Below are positions 24,949-35,430 of a stretch of DNA of 47,500 bases, piece by piece. A program made the translations under genes and the position numbers. The notes beneath the pieces were generated by a model that searched no databases, had not been told where the DNA came from, and was given only the letters and a program-made list of their open reading frames with translations. Numbering within the stretch: the first letter of the stretch is position 1; every line of letters begins with the position of its first letter. This DNA comes from Terriglobales bacterium (GTDB lineage Bacteria; Acidobacteriota; Terriglobia; Terriglobales; Acidobacteriaceae). The stretch spans positions 1 to 47,500 of the forward strand of contig DATMAB010000026.1 of NCBI GenBank assembly GCA_035573675.1, read 5' to 3'.

Positions 24949-27183
24949 ATGCCGCTTCGTGGTTTCCTGGTGGTTCCGGTCTTGCTGGGCGCATGGGTGT
25001 GCGCCCCGGCTGAGCAACTCACGGTTCGCGTAGTCGATCCGCATGGCGCTGCAGTCGGCGGCGCGCGCGTGACGCTGTACAAACAAGAGAGCTCCACGGC
25101 GGTGGCCGTGCAGGCCACCAGCGCGCAGGGCGCAGCGGTGTTCGCGCAAGTCCCTGCCGGCGCATATCGCGTGGAAGTTCTGGCGGCAGGCTTTGCCGCA
25201 TACGAAGGCGCAGTCGAGATTCCGCGCGATGCCGGGCACCAGGCGCAACTGGCGGTGGCCGGGCGCGCGGAGACGGTGGTGGTTACGGCGTCGGGAACGC
25301 CTTTGCCCGCCGCCGAGTCCGGAGCGCCGGTTGCGATCCTTGACCGCGCAACCCTCGAGGTGATGCAGCCCACGGCGGAGAGCGAGGCGTTGCGCTTTCT
25401 GCCCGGGGCCGTAGTCAGTACAGCCGGGCGGCGGGGCGGCATCGCCTCGCTGTTCGTGCGCGGCGGCGACTCGCGCTACAACAAGGTCCTGGTGGATGGC
25501 GTTCCGGTGGCCGAACCGGGCGGAACGTTCGACTTCGGCGTGGTGCCGCTGCAGGAAGCCGAACGGTTGGAGTTCGTGCGCGGCGCGGTGGCAACTCTCT
25601 ACGGCTCCGACGCCATGACCAGCGTGGTGGAAGTGTTCTCCGCCACGGGGCACACGCGGACTCCGGAACTGCGCTTGGGCGCTGACGGGGGGCATTTCTC
25701 CACGGCGCACGGGTATGCGTCGCTGGCGGGCGCGCGGGGCCGTCTGGACTTGAACCTGTTCGCCGATGAGTTCCACACGCAAGGCGAGGGAGTGAACGAC
25801 GAGTACGGCAACTCGTCACAGGGAGGGAACATCGGCGTGGTGCTTTCGCCGCGGGTCTTCTTCCGGCTGCGGGCGCGGCATTCCAACAACCGTTCCGGCG
25901 TGCAGGGCGCGTGGAACTTCAATGGAGAGCCATTGGCGTCGCCGGACATCGACCAGTTCGCGCGCCAAAGGAATTTCCTGGCCTCGGCGGAGCTGGTGGT
26001 TGCCGCGCCGGCGCGCTGGCAGCATCGGCTGCGCGGCTACGAGTACAACCACAAGCGCCTGAACGAAGATAACGTGGCCGACCGCGGCTGCGACGTAGTG
26101 GCCTTCGACTTCACCGACTGCTTCTTTTCCGCCTTCACCAACATCAACCGCGCCGGATTCAGCTATCAGGGCGAGTACGCCCCGCGGGCCTGGCTGCGCA
26201 CCACTTTCGGCTACGAGTTCGAGGACGAGAACGGCGCGCTGGACTCGCAGTTCCTCACTCTCGATTTCGCGACGTTCACGCCGGCGCTCGGCACCAGCCA
26301 CACGCGGGGGCTACGGCGGAACCATGCGCTGTACGCGGAGCAGGTGTTCACACGCGGCAGGTTCGCCGCCGTCTACGGCTTCCGCTATGCGCATAATGAG
26401 AGCTTCGGTGACCGGGTGGTGCCGCGCGTCTCGGTGAGCGTGCTGGCGCTTCACGGGGGCCAGGCGCTTTCCGGCACGCGGTTGCGCTTCGCCTACGGGG
26501 AAGGCATCAAGGCGCCGCGCTTCGAGGAGAGTTTCGGCTTCACCGGGACCTTTCCTACGTTGCCCAATCCCGACCTGAAGGCAGAGGAGAACCGCTCGCT
26601 CGAGGGCGGCTTCGAGCAGGGTTTTGCGAACAACCGATTCGCTCTGAGCGCGACGTACTTCCATAACCTGTTTCGCAACCAGATCAACTTCGTCATCGAT
26701 CCGGTGACTTTCCAGAGCCAGTACGTGAATGTGAACCGCGCGTTTGCGCAAGGCGCGGAAGTCGAAGTGCACGGGCGGCTGCGGCGCGACCTGACGCTGG
26801 ACGCCGCGTATGTCTACACTTCGACCCAGGTGCTGGAGGCTCCGTTCGGGCCGCAGCCGGAGGGAGCGCAGTTGTTGCGACGCCCGCGGCACCTGGGCTC
26901 GCTGCGGCTTACCTACCTGGCGCGACGCTGGGGCGGCAACCTGGGCGGGAGCTTCGTGGGGCGGCGTCCCGATTCGGATTTCTTCACGGCTTCCACAGCC
27001 GTAGACCACGCCGCCGGCTACGCGCGCGTGGACGTGGGCGGCTGGTACGCCGTGCACCCGCGGGTGACTCTGTACGCCAATGTCGAGAACCTGCTCGACC
27101 GGGACTACAACGAAGTGGTGGGCTATCCGGCCCTGGGAGTGAACCTGCGCGCGGGGATGAGGTTCCGGATCGGGGGCGAATAG
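24949..27183 (+). CDS. TonB-dependent outer-membrane receptor, BtuB-like
   Basis: A 744-residue receptor, predicted to import cobalamin-type corrinoids across the outer membrane. Order: signal peptide (RGFLVVPVLLGAWVCAPA), a carboxypeptidase-regulatory-like domain (residues ~20-95, LTVRVVDPHGAAVGGARVTLYK), a TonB box-like ETVVVTAS near residue 106 resembling that of BtuB, a plug domain (LRFLPGAVVSTAGRRGGIASLFVRGGDSRYNKVLVDGVPV) and a long barrel ending GYPALGVNLRAGMRFRIGGE rather than with an aromatic residue. The ATG at 24949 follows AAAGGAGG 6 nt upstream. The cobalamin riboswitch immediately upstream supports the substrate. No btuCDF genes are seen nearby. Confidence 0.92.
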   Translation: MPLRGFLVVPVLLGAWVCAPAEQLTVRVVDPHGAAVGGARVTLYKQESSTAVAVQATSAQGAAVFAQVPAGAYRVEVLAAGFAAYEGAVEIPRDAGHQAQLAVAGRAETVVVTASGTPLPAAESGAPVAILDRATLEVMQPTAESEALRFLPGAVVSTAGRRGGIASLFVRGGDSRYNKVLVDGVPVAEPGGTFDFGVVPLQEAERLEFVRGAVATLYGSDAMTSVVEVFSATGHTRTPELRLGADGGHFSTAHGYASLAGARGRLDLNLFADEFHTQGEGVNDEYGNSSQGGNIGVVLSPRVFFRLRARHSNNRSGVQGAWNFNGEPLASPDIDQFARQRNFLASAELVVAAPARWQHRLRGYEYNHKRLNEDNVADRGCDVVAFDFTDCFFSAFTNINRAGFSYQGEYAPRAWLRTTFGYEFEDENGALDSQFLTLDFATFTPALGTSHTRGLRRNHALYAEQVFTRGRFAAVYGFRYAHNESFGDRVVPRVSVSVLALHGGQALSGTRLRFAYGEGIKAPRFEESFGFTGTFPTLPNPDLKAEENRSLEGGFEQGFANNRFALSATYFHNLFRNQINFVIDPVTFQSQYVNVNRAFAQGAEVEVHGRLRRDLTLDAAYVYTSTQVLEAPFGPQPEGAQLLRRPRHLGSLRLTYLARRWGGNLGGSFVGRRPDSDFFTASTAVDHAAGYARVDVGGWYAVHPRVTLYANVENLLDRDYNEVVGYPALGVNLRAGMRFRIGGE

Positions 27184-27488
27184 AGACAAGACTTTGGCCA
27201 CGGATGGACACGGATTGGGGAGCTTTGAACTATGAACTAAGAACTAGAGCGGTTTGGCTCTGTTCACATCCTCAACAGGAGTCTTGGCAGGAAATGGCAG
27301 AAACACCAAGGTCCCTTCGGGGCCCGCTCGGTCCGCGTTGCTCCCTCGCGGGCCCGCGGGACGACAATTCATTGTGGGGCCGCTTACGGCGCGGCTGAAG
27401 CCGCGCCCCTTCAAGACAGGATGTCAACGGAGCCAGACGAGTTCCAGGAACTGAGAATCAATCCCTGGTAATCGCGTGTGAATCGGGG
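27184..27488. repeat. Gene-free spacer with heptads and REP-like palindrome
   Basis: About 300 nt between the receptor and the BMC genes, which converge here. Contents: a 10-nt direct repeat (CACGGAT-containing, about 27200-27217); three heptads GAACTAT, GAACTAA and GAACTAG at 27227-27247, two with stop triplets; a GC-rich imperfect palindrome around 27308-27365; and a perfect 9-bp-arm palindrome at 27388-27407 (GGCGCGGCT / AGCCGCGCC), the same architecture as at 635-654. No open frame looks coding. Confidence 0.65.
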
Positions 27489-27764
27489 CTAGGTTTTCAG
27501 CATATCCACTGCGTCCACCACGCCCACGATGGTCATATCGATAGGAGCGTTGACGCGGCCGGCGGCGCTCATGGCGGAGTAGCCTTCCTGCACGACCAGG
27601 ACGCGGTCGCCCACGCCGGCGTCCACGGCATCCAGCGCCAGGATGGGTTCACCGCGCTCGCTGTCATCCGGGTGGACGGGCTGGACCATGAGCACCTTGC
27701 GGCCCTGATGGGAGGGATGTTTCTGCGTAGCCACGACTTCGCCGAGCACGCGGCCCAGGATCAT
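27489..27764 (-). CDS. BMC vertex (pentamer) shell protein, EutN/CcmL family, copy 3
   Basis: A 91-residue EutN/CcmL (BMC-P) protein that would cap icosahedral vertices of a bacterial microcompartment. It starts MILGRVLGEVVATQKHPSHQGRKVLMVQP and contains the family phrases LALDAVDAGVGDRVLVVQEG and DMTIVGVVDAVD. The start at 27764 overlaps the preceding gene's stop in an ATGA tetranucleotide, so translation is coupled. Last gene of the locus. The in-frame N-terminal extension is arginine-rich shadow sequence. Confidence 0.92.
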   Translation of the reverse strand: MILGRVLGEVVATQKHPSHQGRKVLMVQPVHPDDSERGEPILALDAVDAGVGDRVLVVQEGYSAMSAAGRVNAPIDMTIVGVVDAVDMLKT

Positions 27765-28054
27765 CGCGAGGCCCTGCCAGCCGCGGGCGGAGAGCCGGCG
27801 GTGATGGCATCCACGATGCCGACGACGGCGGCGTCGGTGGGCACTTCGCCGCCCAAGGCCAGACCGGCCTCGCGGCCGCGGCACCAGTAGACGGTCTCCT
27901 CGAAGCCGGCGCCGATGGCGTCCACCGCCACCAGCGGGCGTCCGCGCGCCGAGCCGTCCTGCCGGATCGGTTGCAGCAGCAGGAACTTCTGGCCGGCCAG
28001 GCTCGGATGTTTCGCTGTGGCTACGACACGGCCAATCACGCGCGCCAGCATCAT
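27761..28054 (-). CDS. BMC vertex (pentamer) shell protein, EutN/CcmL family, copy 2
   Basis: A 97-residue BMC-P protein (MMLARVIGRVVATAKHPSLAGQKFLLLQPI ... LVAVDAIGAGFEETVYWCRGREAG ... DAAVVGIVDAITAG). Both ends overlap neighbouring BMC-P genes by ATGA, so the three vertex proteins are translated as a coupled set. It is clearly diverged from copies 1 and 3, suggesting distinct vertices or hetero-pentamer partners rather than a recent duplication. Confidence 0.92.
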   Translation of the reverse strand: MMLARVIGRVVATAKHPSLAGQKFLLLQPIRQDGSARGRPLVAVDAIGAGFEETVYWCRGREAGLALGGEVPTDAAVVGIVDAITAGSPPAAGRASR

Positions 28055-28371
28055 GCCCGCCTGCCTTTGGCCGGACCGGCGGCCAGACGCTTTTCGTTCT
28101 CGGAATCGGTGCGCACCGTGTCCACGATGCCCACGATGGCGCTGTCCACGGGAGAGTCCTTCAGTCCGGCGGCCATACGCGCGGAAGAGCCGCCCACCAG
28201 CAAAACGGTCTCATGGAAGCCCGCGCCGACCGTATCCACGGAGACGATGTAGTTGGAACCGTCGGGCTCGCCGGCGGGATTGACGGGCCGGCACACCAGG
28301 AGCTTGCGGCCCTCAAGGCGCTCGTCTTTGCGCGTGGCCACTACCGTGCCGACAACGCGAGCCAGTATCAT
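28051..28371 (-). CDS. BMC vertex (pentamer) shell protein, EutN/CcmL family, copy 1
   Basis: A 106-residue BMC-P protein (MILARVVGTVVATRKDERLEGRKLLVCRPVN ... VSVDTVGAGFHETVLLVGGSSARMA ... DSAIVGIVDTVRT). It has a 15-residue charged tail absent from the other two copies. The ATG at 28371 has GGAGAAGAG somewhat distant upstream; the longer in-frame extension is rejected as shadow. It follows the BMC hexamer gene by 61 nt. Confidence 0.92.
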   Translation of the reverse strand: MILARVVGTVVATRKDERLEGRKLLVCRPVNPAGEPDGSNYIVSVDTVGAGFHETVLLVGGSSARMAAGLKDSPVDSAIVGIVDTVRTDSENEKRLAAGPAKGRRA

Positions 28372-28432
28372 CGGATCACTCTTCTCCGGAGAAGGAGCCG
28401 CGCCGCAATGGCACCGGCGCAGCCGTGGCGGC

Positions 28433-28729
28433 CTAGGCAGCCGCGCTCTTGCCGGAGCGGCCGATCGGCAGCACGTCTTCCAGGCTGGCATGCGGGCGCG
28501 GGATCACGTGCACCGCGATCAGCTCGCCCACGCGGCGCGCCGCGGCGGCGCCGGCATCGGTGGCGGCCTTCACCGCGGCCACGTCGCCGCGCACCATGGC
28601 GGTCACGTAGCCGGAGCCGATCTTCTCCCAGCCCACCAGCGTCACCTTGGCCGCCTTCACCATGGCGTCGGAGGCTTCGATCATCGCCACCAGCCCCCGC
28701 GTCTCGATCATCCCCAGTGCTTCGCCCAT
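28433..28729 (-). CDS. BMC hexamer shell protein (BMC-H, EutM/PduA/CcmK-like)
   Basis: A 98-residue single BMC-domain protein forming the facets of a microcompartment. The N-terminus [60 protein letters not shown] matches the family closely, and [16 protein letters not shown] is the usual end. The ATG at 28729 has GGAG 8 nt upstream, and that ribosome site is itself the last unit of a CTGAGAC heptad run in the spacer from the aldolase gene. Only one BMC-H is present here, against three BMC-P. Confidence 0.95.
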   Translation of the reverse strand: MGEALGMIETRGLVAMIEASDAMVKAAKVTLVGWEKIGSGYVTAMVRGDVAAVKAATDAGAAAARRVGELIAVHVIPRPHASLEDVLPIGRSGKSAAA

Positions 28730-28740
28730 CGGTTTTCTCC

Positions 28741-28760
28741 AGGTCTCAGGTCTCAGGAAC
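28741..28760. repeat. Short heptad run in the aldolase/BMC-H spacer
   Basis: AGGTCTC occurs twice (28741-28754) and is followed by a partial third unit. On the minus strand the units read CTGAGAC, each with a TGA, and the next unit (CTGGAGA) supplies the BMC-H Shine-Dalgarno. Confidence 0.65.
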
Positions 28761-28798
28761 AAACCACCACATCAGCAAGAAACGAAATCAAAATCCAC

Positions 28799-29605
28799 CT
28801 ACCAGCGCCGCTTGCTGTGGCGCATGGCGTCTTCCACAATCGCCGCCAGTTCTTCGCGCGTCACGGTGATGCGCTCGGGCGGCTTGCCCGATCCGGGCGC
28901 TCCAGCCGCGGCCAAGTCCGCCGCCGTCACCGGACAGCCGGGAGCCATGGCGGCAGCCGAGCTTACACCTTCGTACTTCTCCCGCGCCACCATCAGTTTC
29001 GCGACGTCTTCCTGGCTCAGGAGCTGCTGCCTCCCAAGCAGGTGCGTGACCAGTGCGATGCGCGCGAAGTGTTCCACCGTTTCCATCTTCATATAGGCGC
29101 GCAGCAGGTCTTCGCCGTAGGTGACTACGCCGTGATTGGCCATCAGGATGGCATCGTACTGCGGCACCAAGGGCTCCAGCGCCTGCGTCAGTTCCGGTGT
29201 GCCGGGCGTGCCATACTGGGCGATAGGGATGCACCCCAGCGCCAGCACAATCTCCGAGATCAGCGCCTGGTTGAGCGGAATGCCAGCGGCGGCGTAGCCG
29301 GTAGCCGTGGGCGGATGCGCGTGCACGATGCCTTTGACGTCCGGACGCAGCCGGTAAACGAGCAGGTGCATGGCGATTTCGCTGGAGACATTGCGGCGCC
29401 CGGTGACCTTCTTGCCCTTCATGTCGACCACCACCAGGTCCTCGGGTTCCATCATCCCCTTGCTCATGGCGGTGGGCGTGGAGAGCACGGTGTCGTGGTC
29501 CAGGCGGACGGAGAGGTTGCCATCGGTCGCGGCCACGAAGCCGCGCTGATGGATCATCTTGCCGAAGCGGCAGATGTCCTCACGATGCTGGCGCTCGCTC
29601 TTCAT
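28799..29605 (-). CDS. Class II aldolase (fuculose/rhamnulose-phosphate aldolase type) with C-terminal encapsulation peptide
   Basis: A 268-residue zinc aldolase. Metal and catalytic residues correspond to those of E. coli FucA: Glu76 (SSEIAMH), His95 and His97 (HAHPPTATGYA), His158 (ANHGVVTYG). The reaction expected is cleavage of a deoxy-sugar phosphate to lactaldehyde and dihydroxyacetone phosphate. After the fold comes a Pro/Ala/Gly linker and a short amphipathic helix (TREELAAIVEDAMRHS) ending RRW, typical of peptides that target enzymes into microcompartments. Upstream gene of the BMC locus. ATG 29605 lies within a dyad (29605-29623). I infer a compartment of the planctomycete/verrucomicrobial (PVM-like) type. 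Confidence 0.9.
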   Translation of the reverse strand: MKSERQHREDICRFGKMIHQRGFVAATDGNLSVRLDHDTVLSTPTAMSKGMMEPEDLVVVDMKGKKVTGRRNVSSEIAMHLLVYRLRPDVKGIVHAHPPTATGYAAAGIPLNQALISEIVLALGCIPIAQYGTPGTPELTQALEPLVPQYDAILMANHGVVTYGEDLLRAYMKMETVEHFARIALVTHLLGRQQLLSQEDVAKLMVAREKYEGVSSAAAMAPGCPVTAADLAAAGAPGSGKPPERITVTREELAAIVEDAMRHSKRRW

Positions 29606-29623
29606 ACTACTAATGTCGTAGTA
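29605..29623. promoter_or_regulatory. Dyad operator overlapping the aldolase start codon
   Basis: TACTAC-7 nt-GTAGTA, with perfect 6-bp arms, overlaps the last base of the aldolase start and the leader, where a Shine-Dalgarno should be. The arms resemble BlaI/MecI-type operators, but the regulator is not in the window. Confidence 0.5.
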
Positions 29624-29651
29624 GACCTTTTCCGGGCGCGGTAGTCGGCGT

Positions 29652-29681
29652 ATCCTACCGCAGGCGATTCCAGCGAGGCAA
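29652..29681 (-). promoter_or_regulatory. Putative promoter of the aldolase-BMC operon
   Basis: Minus strand TTGCCT (29681-29676), an 18-nt spacer, TAGGAT (29657-29652). The start site would be near 29645, about 20 nt before the dyad, so a bound repressor would block elongation or translation. Confidence 0.5.
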
Positions 29682-29690
29682 CGGAGAAAG

Positions 29691-30149
29691 CTAGCAGATC
29701 CAGATGCCCCCGGGGACGACCAAGGCCGCCCCTACGGCCAGGAAGTCCAGGGCGTAGGACAAGAGAGTCCCGAGTGCCGCGTATTTCAGCATGCGTCTGC
29801 GGTCGCGTTGTGCGCGGTCGAAGAACAGCCACAAGAGCAGGTACCACTCGCCCATGCGGATGGGCAGCAGCAGGGCGTAATAGGCCAGGATCCACCACTC
29901 GCCGGAACCCTGGGCAGGGGCGTAGAGCAGGCCCCAGGAGAGGCCGAAGGTCGCCCCGACTACGATGCCGATGCCGGTCCGCGCCAGACCCACCAGGACT
30001 TTCTTCTTCGTGGTCCAGTCGAAGCGGTAGGCGCGGTTGAGGCAGACGGCGGCGCCGGTGTAGCCGGCCGCCTTCACCACGGCGAACGCGGCGAATCCGA
30101 TGGGTGTTCCGCCCCCGGGCAGGGTTCCTCCGGGCAGCCAAAATAGCAT
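29691..30149 (-). CDS. Small integral membrane protein, uncharacterised
   Basis: A 152-residue protein with about four hydrophobic segments ([95 protein letters not shown]) and a basic loop ([10 protein letters not shown]). I do not recognise the family. The ATG at 30149 is chosen because upstream in-frame sequence is antisense to queA. It is divergent from queA over a 18-nt gap, and the two starts share an AT-rich CTATAAT core. It lies 85 nt upstream of the aldolase gene on the same strand, but a separate promoter in the gap suggests it is not part of the BMC operon. Confidence 0.65.
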   Translation of the reverse strand: MLFWLPGGTLPGGGTPIGFAAFAVVKAAGYTGAAVCLNRAYRFDWTTKKKVLVGLARTGIGIVVGATFGLSWGLLYAPAQGSGEWWILAYYALLLPIRMGEWYLLLWLFFDRAQRDRRRMLKYAALGTLLSYALDFLAVGAALVVPGGIWIC

Positions 30150-30155
30150 GAAACC

Positions 30156-30161
30156 TATAAT
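30156..30161 (+). promoter_or_regulatory. queA -10 hexamer, predicted leaderless start
   Basis: A perfect TATAAT ends 6 nt before the GTG at 30168, so the predicted first transcribed base is the start codon itself. No convincing -35 is seen. Confidence 0.55.
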
Positions 30162-30167
30162 CGAGAG

Positions 30168-31262
30168 GTGCGGGTCGCCGACTTCGATTACCACCTGCCG
30201 CCGGAGCGAATTGCGCAGGAACCGCTGCCGGACCGCGCGGCCTCCCGACTGTTGCGCCTGGACCGGGCTTCGGGGCGCTGGGAAGACCGCCGCTTCGCTG
30301 ACCTGCCCGAGTTGCTGCGCCCCGGCGACCTGCTGGTGCTGAACAACAGCCGCGTTTTCCCCGCGCGCCTTTACGGACGCCGCGCCGGCGCACGCGCCCA
30401 GCCCGTAAGCCCGCGCAATCCGGCGGCCAGGGACTTTCTGCGCGGCCGCGTAGAGGTCCTGCTGACCCGCCAACTCGACCCCCAGGCCGGGGAATGGGAA
30501 GCGCTGGTGCATCCCGGGCGCAAGATCGGCGTCGGGGAGCGGCTGTTCTTCGGCGAGCAGGATGAGCTGCAAGCCGAAGTCATTGCCCGCGGCTCTTTCG
30601 GTGAGCGACGCCTGCGGTTTGCCCCGGTCGCGGATTTCTTTGCCACGGTCGAGCGCATCGGCCATGTGCCCTTGCCGCCCTATATCGATCGACCGGACGT
30701 GGCCGCCGACCGCGAGCGATATCAGACCGTCTTTGCGCGCGAGCGCGGTTCAGTAGCGGCGCCTACTGCCGGGCTGCACTTCACGCCGCAGATATTGGAA
30801 GGCCTGCGTGTGCGCGGCGTGGAGACAATCGAGATCACGCTGCATGTCGGCCTGGGCACGTTCCAGCCGGTGCACACCGAGGTGGTCGAGAAGCACCGTT
30901 TGCATAGCGAGGCCTACACCGTCTCCCCTTCCGCGGCCGCAGCCATCCAAAAGGCGCGCGACGAAGGACGGCGGATCGTGGTCGTGGGCACAACCTCGGT
31001 GCGCACGCTCGAACACTGTGCGCGCACGAATCCCGAGGGCAGGATCACGCCCGGCTCGGGCGAGACGGACATCTTCATTTACCCCGGCCTCGATTTCCGG
31101 GTGGCCGGCGCGCTGCTGACGAACTTCCACTTGCCGCGCTCGACGCTGCTCATGCTGGTGTGCGCCTTCGCGGGCCGGGAGAATGTGCTGGCCGCGTACG
31201 AGCATGCAGTGAGGGAAAACTATCGGTTTTACTCTTATGGAGACTGCATGTTGATCGATTGA
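30168..31262 (+). CDS. queA: S-adenosylmethionine:tRNA ribosyltransferase-isomerase
   Basis: A 364-residue QueA, which transfers the ribosyl moiety of SAM to preQ1-modified tRNA, making epoxyqueuosine. Hallmarks: [25 protein letters not shown] at the N-terminus, [46 protein letters not shown] and the C-terminal [18 protein letters not shown] ... [12 protein letters not shown]. Length is normal. The GTG start at 30168 has no Shine-Dalgarno and sits 6 nt after TATAAT. The TGA stop is the first codon of an octamer array. It is 84 nt upstream of polA. Confidence 0.96.
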   Translation: MRVADFDYHLPPERIAQEPLPDRAASRLLRLDRASGRWEDRRFADLPELLRPGDLLVLNNSRVFPARLYGRRAGARAQPVSPRNPAARDFLRGRVEVLLTRQLDPQAGEWEALVHPGRKIGVGERLFFGEQDELQAEVIARGSFGERRLRFAPVADFFATVERIGHVPLPPYIDRPDVAADRERYQTVFARERGSVAAPTAGLHFTPQILEGLRVRGVETIEITLHVGLGTFQPVHTEVVEKHRLHSEAYTVSPSAAAAIQKARDEGRRIVVVGTTSVRTLEHCARTNPEGRITPGSGETDIFIYPGLDFRVAGALLTNFHLPRSTLLMLVCAFAGRENVLAAYEHAVRENYRFYSYGDCMLID

Positions 31263-31299
31263 ATCATTGAGTCAGTCAATCATTGAATCAATGAAAGGC
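31260..31299 (+). repeat. Octamer tandem array beginning at the queA stop codon
   Basis: Five 8-nt units, first unit TGAATCAT, where the TGA is the queA stop; four of the five units start with TGA and the third with TCA. The same family follows HIT and ligA 25 kb away, showing the array is a dispersed element rather than local slippage. Confidence 0.85.
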
Positions 31300-31346
31300 C
31301 GCTTCCCGTCGAGCAGGCTGCTAGACTCTCTCGTGCGCGTCAGACA

Positions 31347-34064
<2,718 letters not shown>

Positions 34065-34065
34065 C

Positions 34066-35430
34066 TTAAGCGCCCAACGCCTTCTCGATTGCGGCGCAGA
34101 TCGATTCGGTAGCCTGTTGCATTTCCTGTTCGGATTTCGCTTCGACCATGACCCGGGCCAGCGGCTCCGTACCGGAGTAGCGCACCACGACGCGCCCCTG
34201 TCCGTCGAGCGCGCGCTCTGCTTCGGCGATGGCGCGGGCCACGGCCGGCACCTGTTCGAGCGGTTTTTTCTCGCGCACGCGGACGTTCTTGATGATCTGC
34301 GGGAACACTTCCAGGTCGCCGACCAGTTCGGCAAGCGGCTTGCCGGTGCGCGCCATGATCTCCATGACCCGCAGCGCGGTCAGCAGGCCGTCGCCGGTAG
34401 TGTGGTCGTCGGCAAAGATGATGTGCCCGGACTGCTCGCCTCCCAGGACAGCCCCGGACTTCTGCATCTCCTCCAGCACGTACTTGTCGCCCACCGGAGC
34501 GCGCAGCATGCGGATGCTGGAGCGGGCCAGGGCCGCCTCCAGGCCCATGTTGGACATGGTGGTGGCCACCACCAGGTCGCCGCGCAGCGCGCCTTTGGTT
34601 TTCAGGTCGCGCGCGGTCAGCAGCAGCACGGCATCGCCGTTCACGATGTTGCCGGCGGCATCCGCGAACAGGGCGCGGTCGGCATCGCCATCGAAGGTGA
34701 CGCCCAGGTCGGCCTCATTGCGCTTCACTTCTTCCGCCACCACGTGCGGGAACAGGGCGCCGCAATGGTCGTTGATGTTGCGCCCGTCGGGCGCGTCCTG
34801 CAGATAGCGGCAGCGCACACCGCACGCCCCGAACACTTCTTTCGCCAGCGTGCTGGCCGCGCCGTTGGCGCAGTCCACAACTACGCGCAGATGGCTCAGG
34901 TCGGTTCCCATCGGGTGGTCGTCCAGCCAGCGCACGTACAGACGCTGAAGAGAAGCGCTGCCGGGAAGCGAAGGCTCGTGCGGCGCGGGGCGTTCCGCGA
35001 CGCTCGCCGCCTTGGGGTCGGCCAGCAGCGAGAAGATCTCCCGCTCGACTTCGAGTTCCACGGCGTCCGGCAGCTTGTAGCCGCTGGAGGCGAAGACCTT
35101 GATGCCGTTGTCGGTCCAGGGATTGTGCGAGGCCGAAATCACCACTCCGGCGGCGAAACCACGGGCTCGCGCCAGGTAGGCGATCCCGGGCGTGGTGATG
35201 ACGCCGGCGCTTTCCGTGCGGACGCCCGCCGCGGCCAGGCCGGCCGTGACCGCATCCGCGATCCACGCGCTGGACTCGCGCGTATCCTGACCGAGCACGA
35301 CCTTCGGCGGACCGTTGGTGCGTCCCAGGTGGTGTCCCAGAGCGCGCCCGATGATGAAGCTGGTATCGGCGTCGAGCGGGAACTCGCCCGCGACGCCGCG
35401 GATGCCGTCGGTGCCGAACAGCTTCCTCAT
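34066..35430 (-). CDS. glmM: Phosphoglucosamine mutase
   Basis: A 454-residue GlmM, which interconverts glucosamine-6-phosphate and glucosamine-1-phosphate for peptidoglycan and LPS precursor supply. Motifs: RKLFGTDGIRGVAGEFPLDAD; the phosphoserine loop ISASHNPWTDNGIKVF near residue 100; the metal loop TFDGDADRAL; sugar loop GGEQSGHII; and phosphate loop VVRYSGTEPLARVMVE. Its ATG overlaps the cdaA stop by 4 nt (ATGA). The cdaA-glmM pairing recalls Gram-positive loci in which GlmM binds and inhibits CdaA; a similar link here is an inference. Confidence 0.97.
   Translation of the reverse strand: MRKLFGTDGIRGVAGEFPLDADTSFIIGRALGHHLGRTNGPPKVVLGQDTRESSAWIADAVTAGLAAAGVRTESAGVITTPGIAYLARARGFAAGVVISASHNPWTDNGIKVFASSGYKLPDAVELEVEREIFSLLADPKAASVAERPAPHEPSLPGSASLQRLYVRWLDDHPMGTDLSHLRVVVDCANGAASTLAKEVFGACGVRCRYLQDAPDGRNINDHCGALFPHVVAEEVKRNEADLGVTFDGDADRALFADAAGNIVNGDAVLLLTARDLKTKGALRGDLVVATTMSNMGLEAALARSSIRMLRAPVGDKYVLEEMQKSGAVLGGEQSGHIIFADDHTTGDGLLTALRVMEIMARTGKPLAELVGDLEVFPQIIKNVRVREKKPLEQVPAVARAIAEAERALDGQGRVVVRYSGTEPLARVMVEAKSEQEMQQATESICAAIEKALGA

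Noticed and set aside
27489-28729. Carboxysome locus
   Set aside because: No RuBisCO, carbonic anhydrase or scaffold genes; the linked enzyme is a class II aldolase, so an aldehyde-type compartment fits better.
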